DNA of 64,000 nt from Anisodus tanguticus (taxonomy: Eukaryota > Streptophyta > Magnoliopsida > Solanales > Solanaceae), in assembly GCA_034509755.1 (NCBI GenBank), contig CM067557.1, forward strand, positions 44,264,001 through 44,328,000. Reading direction: 5' to 3'. The notes under the pieces are model-generated. The model had not been told where the DNA came from. It did no database searches and worked only from the letters and a program-made list of their open reading frames with translations. The translations under genes were made by a program, and so were the position numbers. Positions 43,333 to 55,526 of the stretch are shown in pieces (position 1 is the stretch's first letter; every line of letters starts with the position of its first letter).

Positions 43333-45132
43333 TGTAACGTCCCGTACTTTTGGGTTACGGTTTAAATCGCTGAGCGTTTATAAAATTGCGAGGCATGTAT
43401 AAAATTGCGAGGCATGTATAAACACAATATCACGGTTACGGTTTAAATTGCTGAGCGTTTATGTTATATTTATTTATGCTAATAAAGAAATTAGTATATA
43501 AAAGGATTAAACCCCGAAATAATTTTGGACGTAACAAGTGTGACGACGGAAGCCGAAAATAATTTTGGTACGTGCATAAAGAGGTTATGGACTAATGTCA
43601 TATCACAAATTATGGCATTGAGTATATGAATGTCTTATAAGTTATCAAGGTTTAAGTGAATTGAGATCACATAATTAATTATGTCTGTGATTGATAAATT
43701 ATTCGGAGGCATGTGGTGCAAGGTGACGTGAAGTGGAAATGCCACCGCCCGGGAATTGGCCGCAAATGAGACATCATTATGAGAGTAATGATGAATAATC
43801 ACTTTGGGGTGGAGGATTCTTCAAAGTTTAGAAATTATGTGCTACCTCTCATTCCTATATGACCATATTCATTATTTGGATTTCTTTAGGGGAAATAAAA
43901 ACGAAAACACACCGGTCATATGAAAGAATTGTTGTTGGTTCATTTGTTATATAAAAAAAAGTAGTTCTGAGAGGGAGAAAAATATGATCTCTTTGGTTCA
44001 AGTCTCATTAACACAAATCAGATTTGAGTTCTAGCATGTTCAGAATTATCTCGTAGTGAATTAAGGTATGTTAACATAAATTATTTCTTTTTTTTTTTGA
44101 CATGTTCCATGTGACAAAATATAACCGTGATATTGCTTCATAATTTATTTTACTCCTAGTAGTTAAGAATAATTATGTTATTGATTCCTATGCTGAAAGC
44201 ATGTCTAGATATATTTCTAAGTCCTTATTGAGGCATACAAGAAATGTGTTGATATTTACAGTATAAGCCAAAGGTGCAATGATATTATAACACTCGGGTT
44301 ATTTTATTGTCATTCATGCATTTTTCATTTGCATTGCATTCATATATTACCCTGGACCACTGGTGCTATATACTATATGGTAAATATTATATATGTAGGG
44401 GATATGGGGAAAGGAAAATGCGTTATATACGCACACCACCTGCAGCTGGTACAGACTATCACAAAAGAGCCTGAAGAGGCCAATATGATGTGATGATATG
44501 ATGATGTGATGTGATGCCTGCATGGCTTATTGGGACGGATTGCACGATCCGCAACACTAACATATATTGGGACGGGTTGCACGATCCGCAACACTGACAT
44601 ATATATATATATATATACCGCACTTGCATCATGCATATGTTAATTAACCATTACATGGTATGATGCCCACAGAGGTTGTCATGGTAAGAAAATTGCCCGA
44701 TAAGACCAATAAAGATGGACACTGCATTGTGCATAACATGTAGACAAGTGTATTAGGGCCCTCAGAGGCAGTTCCTGTTGGTCAATTGTTTTTGTTTCAG
44801 TCATTGGTATATTCCTGTTATGCTGTTATATATAACTGACATACTCAGTACATCAGTCGTACTGACATCCCTTTTGTCGGAGGACGCTGCGTTTCATGCC
44901 CGCAGGTTCGCACAGGCAAGGCGACGACCCACATGAATAGATTGCAGTTTTCAGCGAATTTTGGAAGCACTCCTCTCTTTCCGGGGTGTCGGTCTGATTT
45001 TGGTATGATACAATTTTGCGTGTCTATATGGGTATGGCGGGGCCTTGTCCCGACCTTTGATGTTGCTACTTTTAGAGGCTTGTAGACAGGTGTCCTGTGT
45101 GTAGTAGCCTTGTATAGTCTTGTCGCCCTTGG

Positions 45133-45172
<40 letters not shown>

Positions 45173-45309
45173 TTGGTTACCTGGTTGTTCATAATTTTCT
45201 TTCGGCTTAGTCCGTAATTAATTATGAATAAGTGTTGATAGTGTGATTAGCGGTACCCGGTGGGTGGGGTCCGAGTATCCGTCGCGGCCCTCCGGTTTGG
45301 GTCGTGACA
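43333..45309 (+). mobile_element. solo LTR, gypsy type
   Basis: The element starts TGTAACGTCCCGTAC and ends GGGTCGTGACA. It is flanked by ATTTT at 43328-43332 and 45310-45314. At 1,977 bp with no internal region, primer site or pol sequence, it is a solo LTR left by recombination between two LTRs. The long LTR and the TGTAACG...CGTGACA ends suggest a Ty3/gypsy chromovirus-like family (inference). Small tandem duplications occur at 43381-43425 and 44530-44605, and a (TA)n run at about 45132-45170. Confidence 0.85.
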
Positions 45310-45573
45310 ATTTTGAAGTTAAACTTGAATCTGAAAATTTGAGTTTTTTAAATTGTTATTTTTTAAACTTGAAATTGTGTTTAGACATGTATTTTACTTG
45401 GGAAAAAAATAAAATTTTGTGAGTGAAGTGAAATTAAAGTTCTCCTAAAAACTTGTCTTAGCCAGCTTTTAGAACTTGATAATATTTTTAAAATCTAATT
45501 AAATTTTATGGCCACATATATTTGAAAATAAAATTTCAAAATATAATCCAAAATTTATGCTAATATGATAATC

Positions 45574-45797
45574 CATGCGTCCCAATTTAAGTGTTTTAGT
45601 TTGACTTAATACGGAGTTTAAGAAATAAAATGAGATTTTTGAATCTTGTGATCTTAAATTAAAGATATGAGATGTCTTTTAAATCTTATGGTCTTAAAAT
45701 TGCTTTAGAATTGGAAAACTTAATAAATATAGAAAGAGATACATTTTTTGAGACAGACCCAACAAAAAGTAAGACGTAAATTGGGACGGAGGGAGCA
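45574..45797. mobile_element. Stowaway-like MITE, degraded
   Basis: The left end GCGTCCCAATTTAAGTG and right end CGTAAATTGGGACGGAGGGAG are inverted repeats. It is about 220 bp, with a TTGTGATCTTAAA-type core shared with other Stowaway copies. TA target sites are not clean. Confidence 0.7.
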
Positions 45798-45967
45798 GCT
45801 CCGTTTCTGGAGAGGTTTTACCGCCTTTAATGGGTTTATAGTTTGTGCAAAATTAAATTAGTAGGAATTGGTGTGTGCTTTGGAGGCATGCACACATACA
45901 CACGGTTTTTCAGCATCAATTTCCCAGAAAAAAACACTTGAAACAATTGGAATTAGTAAGAATGTTT

Positions 45968-46200
45968 TACTCCATCTAGATAAAAAAAGTGTTCATTTAA
46001 TCATTTACAAATCTCTTAAGAAAATAAAAACTCATAAATAAAAAGAAGTAATTTAACTAAGTTGTCTCTAATTAAATATGTATTAGAATTTAATCACATA
46101 GTACTTAATATGAGCAAGTTAATTATTTTTTAATTTGATAAGTGAACACTCTTTATGACTAAAAAAAAAAAAGCTCAGTCACTCTTTTTTATCCTATTAA
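45968..46200. mobile_element. MITE (same family as 35192)
   Basis: The left end TTACTCCATCTAGATAAAAA then AAGTGTTCATTTAATCATTT, and the right end TCAGTCACTCTTTTTTATCC, resemble the ends at 35192-35445. The internal CTCTAATTAAATATG also matches. Confidence 0.6.
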
Positions 46201-47699
46201 GAATTAGTAAATATGCCCGCTGTTTGAGTCCAATTAGGCTAATACGATCCTGGGCACATGCCATTCTCCAGAAAGTCATAATATGTGACAAAAGTAAGTT
46301 ATTCCAGGAACTTTAATCTGTTTTATATAATGAAACTATTTTATGACCCGAAAAGAAAAATTGAATGTTTAGTCTAAAAAGGAAAAGACTTAATCTTAAT
46401 TTTCTTGTTTCTGCTACTTGTTTTGCAATTGTAAGAGTTGTCTTTAGACAGTTAATGAAGGAGTTATGAATACACATCAAGTTCTAGCTTTGCATTGACA
46501 AAATTTAGATGCAACAGTGAAGCGACAACCACAAGCAACACTATAAAGAAGCAAAAAAGCTATGCTTGTCAATTATGTAGGTCATAATAGCTGCTCAATA
46601 ATAGTTGCAAGAGTAGTTTCCCTTTCTTTCCAGTCATAAAATATTGCAGTAAATAGCATATGTGGGCAAATCTTCATATAGTTCTAATTATAAAGGGATC
46701 ATGTGCTTTAGATTGAAAAGAAATCCTATGGATAATTCTGCTTGATACCAAGAATGCACATGAAAATTATAGATGTCTGTGCAAATAAAATGAGTAGTTT
46801 AAACCATACATGTCCAGAATAGTATGCTCGAATTCGAAGGTCTTCATCAACTATCACACTATATTTCAGATACACTATAGTAACTGCATAACAATTGCAA
46901 AAAAAGTTAAAATAATACATATCGATTTGGAGACGAATAATACAGGAGAAGAGGCAGAAACCATTATTGGAATTGTTCTGCAAATCCACATCATGAGATT
47001 TTCAAAAGAACACCTTCATTTTTGAGATACTTCATTGGTCATTTTTCCCAAAGTTTTTTGCATTCTAAATGTCTATAAGAAGAGAAAAAGGGAAGGAAAG
47101 CAGATGTATTATTCTTCTTCTACATTTAACCAAGAAAAAACGAATTTGAAACTTTAGTTTGCTTATTCAATACTCTTGAAGTAGTTTTCTAAAATATTGT
47201 ATTCCGATAGCCTAGTATACAATCAATTTATGTTAGCAGATAAGTCATGTAAAGCATACCGATAAACACTCAAAAGTCAGATAACTCATACTTTTCCTCA
47301 AGCTAGTTCTCAGTTCTCACAGACGAAAGCATGAAAGAATCTATGAAAATATGTTAATAGTCCACACTTGCAAAGCTAAGTTCTAAGGAGAATTATATAT
47401 GCATTATTTGCTACGAAAGACATGCTAAACTGCTGGTTATACAAGTTCTTCACCATAATCCTGTCATCTATCCATATTTGAAGGTTTTTAGTTTTTATTA
47501 TATGTTTCTGTCTTTTTTTTCATTTCGTCATCACCACACACTACTTAAACCTCTCTTATCAACTATGAATTTCAAAATTTGGGGAAAACCACTTATTATG
47601 CTGAAAAATTGAGAATTATGGATTTGTAGATTAAGAATTTGGTGGTAAGACCTTTGTTAGGTAGATTTTAGTACTTTTTTAGAGTGTGTTTTAGTGAAT
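46201..47699. other. intergenic DNA
   Basis: AT-rich. Short frames at 46726-46989 (minus) and 46810-47025 (plus) overlap antisense and have no domain. I see nothing supportable. Confidence 0.4.
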
Positions 47700-48990
47700 C
47701 TTTTGTTTGTCTTTTAGTTGTTTTGTGCAGTATTTTGTTGTTTTGTGTTTTCAGGCTTTAAGCAATTCAGAAAGGAATAAGGCGAATCCAAAAGGAAATA
47801 GGTGGCTATTAAGGACAAAAATGTATACCTGGTCACAAGAAATGAGTCAAAGAAGCCCTGGGAAGCTTGGAAAGCAGTCTAGAAATAATTCTGGACGAAG
47901 AACGCTGAAGAGCCGCAGCACAACACAACATGGAGCCGCGGTGCTGAAGGGCAGCGGCGCTCCACTGGCATAAACTGAGCGACTTTCAGAAGCGAATTAG
48001 CGTCGCGACGCTCTAATAGTTGAGTCGCGGCGCTGACGACGCCAGGGAAGCGAGAAACCTAAATTTAACAAGGGCAAAAAGGTCCATTTTGGAGCTTTTT
48101 CGTGATATATATTGGGGGAAACGTTTTTCTGAAGGGATATAACACTTTGGAGGCAAGAAACAAGAGAACAAGGAGCCATTAGAGACATCTATTGTTCAAG
48201 TTCTTTTCATTTTCTTTACTTTTATTCAGTTCATGTTGGATATTAAGTTAATTAGTTTCTTAGCATGTCTATGAGCTAATTACTTTTATTAGGGTTTTCC
48301 GTTGAGTCACTTGAAACTCTATTATGATTTAATGCATTGCTAATGTTCTTCTTCTTCTATTAAGATCTCTTCAACTTGTGTTTATTGAATGAGAATTAAT
48401 TGGCCATTAGTTTTCATTACCTATATGATTTCAAATCGAGATCTGAAAAGAGGAATTTGAATATGCTATAGTTGGTTAGACGTAGGTTTAATCTTGAACG
48501 AGAGTATCACGATTGCCTGTGTAGCTTTTTAGGTTATTGATCTTAATCCTCATATGTGATCGAATTTATCATAAAAATATAAAAAATTCTCATTTAGGTT
48601 GAGTTTTTATATGTTCTAACCGGAATATAGAACATCTCAGTTAACCTGCTATCTTAACAAGAAGAAGAATCGCTAGCCTTGCATTAATGAATGATAGAGT
48701 GAATTGTTGATGAGATTGGAAACCCTAATTTCTTTCATTAATGAATTAAACTTCGTGTGTTTTCATTACTACGTCATTTCTGCAATTTACTTTAGTTGTC
48801 AAATTCGTTAGTTTAGAAATCACCACTTTTATTCGTTGGCCAAATAGAAACCAAAGATTAGTTAATTGGTACTTGATAAATCAGTCTTTGTGGACAATAC
48901 TCGGTCTTACCGAAATTATTACAAATTGCGATACGTACACTTGCGTAGCATCTAGAAATAACGCAACAACCTTATTGCCGTCACCAATAT
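47700..48990 (+). mobile_element. possible gypsy LTR remnant
   Basis: A C/G-richer block (CGCGACGCTCTAATAGTTGA, GCGGCGCTGACGACG) is followed by AT-rich DNA. Near 48890-48950 it has TGTGGACAATACTCGGTCTT, then TTGCGATACGTACACTTGCG. That ending style is common at the 3' end of plant gypsy (Tat/Ogre-like) LTRs. Termini and target duplication were not found, so this is tentative. Confidence 0.3.
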
Positions 48991-49960
48991 ATTCTTGTGT
49001 ATACATTCCTAAACCTCAATTCTCATTTAATTAGAATTGTAAAATATATATTAGTACATAATACACAGTATTATCGTTGCTTAATAGTTCTAAACCTTAC
49101 ACCTCAGTTAATTGAATTTTTAGATGACATATTAGTTCATATTACAGGTAACATCGCTTCAAGTATAAAAAGAGGATGTGAAGAGTAGAGTATACCTAAA
49201 CTCTTCTCTCCCATTCTCCTACAATAAGATAGTAAAGGGTAAGAATCAAGGAATATTGTTTATGAATAGCCCTTTTCAGTTTTAATGCGCGAAATCGACC
49301 CACATAGAGAGAAAGAGCGTAGAGCTCCAGCCCGTCTGCTAACGTAAATCGAGTTGAGCCGGTGAACCGAAGTAATAACATTTTTAATATGAAGAAAAAA
49401 ACTTTGATCAACAAAAAGTTTGCAATGTATTAAGTGATTATTTCAAACTGCATATAGGCGTCAAAAAATACGAAACAATGCATCTTTCTTCTTTCTTTCT
49501 TTCTTTCTTTTTAAGAATTTAGGAAACCTACTTCCAAAACATTGTATGAGTAGGTAATATGTTATACCAGCATGTATGGGACGAACGATTGACAGTAATG
49601 AACAATATAATAAGGGGAAGCAAAGTCACAGGAGAATACAACATAAAAGTTAGAATCTTTGTAAAGGAAAGAGTGTCAAAACATTGTGTTCTTTCCCTTC
49701 CAAAAAATAAAGGAATCGGTTGCAACAATTAAGGCACCAACCTACTTAATGGGAAAAGTCATGCCCTTTCTTTTTCTTTCTCATTAACCACATACTTTTA
49801 ATTACTTAGACACGTCTGTTTCTAAACTGAAAAGAACCAAACCAGCACAGACATCATCAATTTAATGTAATGGTAGAACTAATCATGAAAAATTTAAAGC
49901 AAATTAAGAAAACACGGAAATATTACACCGTTTTTGAAACTGCTAAGTAATCAGTAAGTA
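48991..49960. other. intergenic DNA with (TTTC)n
   Basis: A (TTTC)n microsatellite lies at about 49486-49511. CTAAACCT...AATTG...ATATTAGT blocks repeat loosely at 49008 and 49091. No coding frame. Confidence 0.45.
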
Positions 49961-49965
49961 AGATA

Positions 49966-51307
49966 TGTTGGAAATTAGCCTTTGGCGGGGAGATGCGTCC
50001 ACCCATCTTTGATGAATTAAACACTTGTGTTCCGCATGTTAGAGACCTTGTCTCTTCGCACATGCATGATCTACGAAGTGAGTAGATGACCGTAGGGCCA
50101 AGAATCGTCTAATTTCGTTGAGAAATGAAAGAGATATTGGTCCACGAAGTAAGGTGTTTGAGACATGGAAATGTGGTGTGGGACAAATCTACCACATCGG
50201 TGGGAATAGGAAGAATTGCTCTCTATATAAGTCTCTAATTGGTAAAGGGTTTGGGACCCCAAGGGGTATCCCATGTGTTTAAAGGAGGGAAGACCTAGAT
50301 GTGCTTGGGTTCAAGGCTAAGCCCACACGCGCGCCGCCGCCGCCCGCCCGTCCGGTTCCGGGCCCACGGGCCTGTATCTTTTTGGATCAGAGAACTCGGC
50401 CAGATGTACAGTTTGATCCCTGAAGTTTCATATGTACAGTTTGGTCCCCAGAATTTCCGGAGACTTTTTACGTAAATATTGGATGCGTTTTGGAGCATTA
50501 ACCAGCCATTATTTGGCCGATTAATTCCTCCATTAACAGCCCATTACTTGGGCAGTGAGGAGCCTCTTTCAATGGCCTTAATAGCCATTACTTGGCTGTT
50601 TTAATGGCCTCCTTTAAGGGCCATTACAGCCTTGTTTGTGGCTGTTGGACAGCCCCTCCTCTTGCTATATATTGAGCTTCACTTGGCTGAAAAAAAGAAG
50701 CAAGAAACGGTAGAAACATAGACGAAAATACGATTGCAAAAGCGGCGAAAAGCGATCACGAAAATAGCTCAAAACGAGTGAACAAATTGTGACGAAAATC
50801 GGTGAGCAAACCCACACATATACACAAGATATACACTACGGAGACACACTATATACACGAGAGACAAAAGAGAAGAGTATTGAGAAACTCTTCCTTCCTA
50901 TTCCATATCTTCACAAGTCGAGTCATATTTGTTTTCTTCGCCGGGCTCAACTTTATTGGCTTTGTAGTGTTGAGATTAAAGTGTTGTTTTATCTTGGGAG
51001 ACTATTGCCCGCTAACGTAAAAGCATATATACGGGGCAATCTTGTCTTAAGGATAGAGGTTATCCTCGACTCAACACACGAACGTTGTAACCATCCAGAT
51101 TTAGTTGTTTCTTTATTTCGGGTTATCAAGATTCAAGGCACAACAAACTTGCGGCGAGTTCTCAACATTGGCTTTGCAAGGTGATCAAGATTAAAGACAC
51201 ACACACGTACGGCGGTTTTGAAGATTGACCATTTATTTCTCATTTCGAACATTTGTAATAGTTATTACTTCCCGTCTTGCTCTATAAAGTACCATAGAAG
51301 ACCAACA
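49966..51307 (+). repeat. copia LTR1 (plus)
   Basis: 1,342 bp, from TGTTGG to CCAACA. It contains a GC-rich CGCGCGCCGCCGCCG run near 50330, CTATATATTGAGCTTCAC at about 50664 as a possible TATA region, and a TAACGTAAAAGCATATATAC block near 51013 that is used below to recognise the other copies. Confidence 0.85.
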
Positions 51308-52668
51308 ACTTAAGACAAGATCGTATTGTAATACTATTAGTGTTCGAAAGATGTTGGTCAAAAATTGTGTGACCAAATCTGGATATGGCAATGGTTTTAC
51401 GGTAGAAGGGAGTGATGATGATGAACGTATTCATGGTGTCACCGCTACCAAGGCGGTGGGAACAAGCGCTCTCGAGAGCTGAGGATGTCAAGCGGGACAA
51501 GAGGAGAAGATCGAAGATGTACTTCTATCTTGTAGCGAAGGCACATGTATCTATCCCGGACAAAAAGATCCAATAATGGTAAGAAGGAATGGACACTCGG
51601 TTTGATGAAGTGATCGAAGTGAGCCGAATCCGAAATTGGAATAAGTAGTTTTTCTTACTTGTTAAGAATAAAGATTAAATGATGTCGATTAAAAATGGAT
51701 TAAAGTAAGGAGGAATATGAAAATAATTTATATTCCTTACGCTTTAAAATCGAAGTTTAATCTTATCTTCCTTCCGTTTAAAGATTGGATTGTAAATGAC
51801 TTAAAAAGATCCGTTCTTTTAAGTGTAATTGTTAAAGTGTGTAAAGTACGTTCGCATATACGATGGAGAAAGATCCACTAACCGTGCGAAAATCGTTACC
51901 AATTTTAAGTAAGCGCCAAGAATTATTCGGGCACCAATCTTAACGAAAGGAGTCTAAAAAAGCCTCGAGGCGGCGGAGTGGGCCAAAATTCCTTTGATAT
52001 GATGATATTGGACACTCGGTCATACAAAGCCTCCGGGCGGCGGAGTGGGGCGAGAATTCATTTCATAGGAAAATTAATGGACACCTAGTGTGGTGGGCCG
52101 AGTTTCAGTCTTAATGATCGAAGGCCTAAAGAAAGGCGATAAAGAAATTGGACACTCGGTCTCTGCTAAAGCAAGCCGGAGTGGGCCGGAGTATCTAGAT
52201 CATATATGATCCGGTTACGCCCTAACCACGGGCAAGAGGTTGTTCATGTGAAGCAACACCACCTCTAAAGTAGAAGGGGTTTGAGAGGTTGTCCTCAATA
52301 GGACTTCATGGATTGGGATCACTCAAAGATGAGGTGATACATGTCCCAAACTTGGTTAAAGGAGACGCCATTGGTCAAACTGGTTTGAGACTAGTCCAAC
52401 AGTGCATGATAACTAAGAATGGTACGGTATGTACGTAGCCAAATGAATGATATATTTGTAATCAGTGCGTCTATGCCATCATAGATTAAGACACGTTAAA
52501 TAGCAAGTCATTCAAAAGCTAACGATGTTGAGATTGTTGCCTTCTGTCGACATAAACCCTCAAAATGAATGTGAGGTAGACGAAGAGGCAAAATCACCTT
52601 TCCAAATTCCGTCAAGGGAATAGCGAAGAAGTACCGCTCTCTAGAACTTAGTCACACCTACTTGGGTG
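51308..52668 (+). pseudogene. copia internal region, plus arm
   Basis: The sequence begins right after LTR1 and shows no typical gag. Around 52330-52440 broken frames give HVPNLVKGDAIGQTGL, then QQCMITKNGTVCT, like the segment between protease and pre-integrase. SFKS- and LRHVK-like remnants of the pre-integrase follow. The end at 52620-52680 reads as SHTYLGDLK, the entry to integrase. The 51960-52190 part repeats GACACTCGGT and CCTCCGGGCGGCGGAGTGGG. It is heavily frameshifted. The arm ends at the palindrome centre. Confidence 0.6.
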
Positions 52669-52681
52669 ATTTGAAGTGGTA

Positions 52682-54047
52682 CACCCAAGTAGGTGTGACT
52701 AAGTTCTAGAGGAGCGGTACTTTTTTCGCTATTCCCTCGACGGAATTTGGAAAGGTGATTTTGCCTCTTCGTCTACCTCACATTCATTTTGAGGGTTTAT
52801 GTCGACGAAGGCACCAATCTCAACATCGTTAGCTTTGAATGACTTGCTATTTAACGTGTCTTAATCTATGATGGCATAGACGCACGCGGATTACAAATAT
52901 ATCATTCATTTGGCTACGTACATACTTGTACCATTCTTAGTTATTATAGACTTTGTTGGACTAGTCTCAAACCACTTGACCAACAGGCGTCCCTTAAACC
53001 AAGTTTGGGAACATGTATCACCTCTTTTTAGAGTGATCCATTCCTTGAAGTCCTATTGAGGACAACCTCTCCACCTCTTTGATTTTAGAGGTGGCGTTGC
53101 TTCACATGAACAACCTCTTGCCCGTGGTTAGGGCGTAACCGATCATATATGATCTAGATACTCTGCCCACCCGATTGCTTTAGCAGCATCGAGTGTCCAA
53201 TTTCTTTATCGCCTTTCTTTAGGCCTTCGTATCATTAAGACCCGGAAACTCCGGCCCACCACACTAGGTGTCCATTAATTTTCCTATGAAATGAATTCAG
53301 CCCCACCCGCCGCCCGGAGGCTTTGTATGACTGAGTGTCCAATATCATCATATCAAAGGAATTTTAGCCCACTCCAGTCGCCCGGAGGCTTTTTATGACT
53401 GCTTCTGTTAAGATTGGTGCCCAGATAATTCTTGGCGCTTACTTAAAATTGGTAACGCTTTTCGCACGCTAGTGGATCTTTCTCCATCGTATGTGCGAAC
53501 GTACTTTACACACTTTAACAATTACACTTAAAAGAACGGATCTTTTTAAGTCATTTACAATCCAATCTTTAAAGGGGAAAGAAGATAAGATTAAACTTCT
53601 GATTTTAAAGCGTAAGGAATATAAATTATTATCATATTCCTCCTTACTTTAATCCATTTTTAATCAGACATCATTTAATCTTTATTCTTAACAAGTAAGA
53701 AAAACTACTTATCCCAATTTCGGATTCTGGCTCACTTCAGTCACTTCATCAAACTGAGTGTCCAGTTCCTTCTTACCATTATTTGGATCTTTTGTCTGTG
53801 ATAGATACAGGGGCCTTCCGCCGCAAGATAGAAGTACATCTTCGCCTTCTCCTCTTGTCCCGCTGACATCCTCGTGCTCTCGAGAGTGCTTGTTCCCACC
53901 GCCTTGGTAGCGGTGACACCATGAATACGTTCATCATCATCACTCCCTTCTACCGTAAAACCATTGCCATATCCAGATTTGGTCACACAATTTTTGACCA
54001 ACATCTTTCGAACACTAATAGTATTACGGGGCAATCTTGTCTTAAGT
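52682..54047 (-). pseudogene. copia internal region, minus arm
   Basis: This is the reverse complement of 51308-52668 with many small differences. A minus frame at 54034-53741 reads through SGYGNGFTVEGSDDDERIHG and GVTATKAVGTSTLESTR. It joins LTR2 on its right and the palindrome centre on its left. Neither arm encodes a complete protein. Confidence 0.65.
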
Positions 54048-55526
54048 TGTTGGTCTTCTATGGTACTTTATATAGCAGTACGGGAAGTAATAACTATTAC
54101 AAATGTTCGAAATGAGAAATAAATGGTCAATCTTCAAAACTGCCGCATGTGTGTTGTGTCTTTAATCTTGATCACCTTGCAAAGCCAATGTTGAGAACTG
54201 CCGCAAGTTTGTTGTGCCTTGAATCTTGATAACCTGAAATAAAGAAACAACTAAATCTGGATGGTTACAACGTTGTGTGTTGAGTCGAGGATAACCCTCT
54301 ATCCTTAAGACAAGATTGCCCCGTATATATGCTTTTACGTTAGCGGGCAATAGTCTCCCAAGATAAAACAACACTTTAATCTCAACACTACAAAGCCAAT
54401 AGGTTGAGCCTGGCGAAGAAAACAAATATGACTCGACTTGTCAAGATATGGAATAGGAAGGAAGAGTTTCTCAATACTCTTCTCTTTTGTCTCTCGTGTA
54501 TATAGTGTGTCTCTCGTAGTGTATATCTTGTGTATATGTGTGGGTTTGCTCACCGATTTTCGTCACAATTTGCTCACCGTTTTGAGCTATTTTCGTGATC
54601 GCTTTTCGGCCGCTTTTGCACCGTATTTTCGTCTATGTTTCTGCCTGTTTCTTGCTTCTTTTTTCAGCCAAGTGAAGCTCAATATATAGCAAGAGGAGGG
54701 GCTGTCCAACAGCCACAAACAAGGCTGTAATGGCCCTTAAAGGAGGCCATTAAAACAGCCAAGTAATGGCTATTAAGGCCATTGAAAGAGGTCGCTCATT
54801 GCCCAAGTAATGGGTCATTAATGGAGGAATTAATCAGCCAAATAATGGCTGGTTAATGCTCCAAAACGCAGTCCAATATTTACAAAAAGTCTCCGAAATT
54901 CTGGGATCAAACTGTAAATATTGAAACTTCGGGGACCAAACTATACATATGAAAGAATTCTCGTCCAAACTCGTACATATGAAACTTCGGGATCAAATCT
55001 GTACATCCGCGAGTTCTCTCGGTCCAAAAAGATAATATCAGACAGGCCCACAGCCCACAGCCCACAGCCCACAGCCCACAGCCCGTGAACCCGTGAACCC
55101 GTGAACCCGAAACCCGGAACTCGGAAACGGAACCGGACGGACGGGCGGGCGGCGGCGGCGCGCGTGTGGGCTTAGCCTTGAACCCAAGCACATCTAGGTC
55201 TTCCCTCCTTTAAACACATGGGATACCCCTTGGGGTCCCAAACCCTTTACCAATTAGAGACTTATATAGAGAGCAATTCTTCCTATTCCCACCGATGTGG
55301 TAGATTTGTCCCACACCACATTTCCATGTCTCAAACACCTTACTTCGTGGACCAATATCTCTTTCATTTCTCAACGAAATTAGACGATTCTTGGCCCTAC
55401 GGTCATCTACTCACTTCGTAGATCATGCATGTGCGAAGAGACAAGGTCTCCAACATGCGAAACACAAGTGTTTAATTCATCAAAGATGGGTGGACGCATC
55501 TTCCCGCCAAAGGCTAATTTCCAACA
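54048..55526 (-). repeat. copia LTR2 (minus)
   Basis: 1,479 bp, inverted relative to LTR1. It differs by small indels and expanded tandem motifs, such as CAGCCCA repeated several times near 55050 and GTGAACCC three times near 55087. It serves as the 3' LTR of the minus-strand pol region to its right and abuts internal sequence on its left. Confidence 0.85.

Noticed and set aside
54907..55191. A 94-codon minus-strand frame in the GC-rich LTR
   Set aside because: It is produced by LTR tandem repeats (CAGCCCA, GTGAACCC) and has no protein family character.
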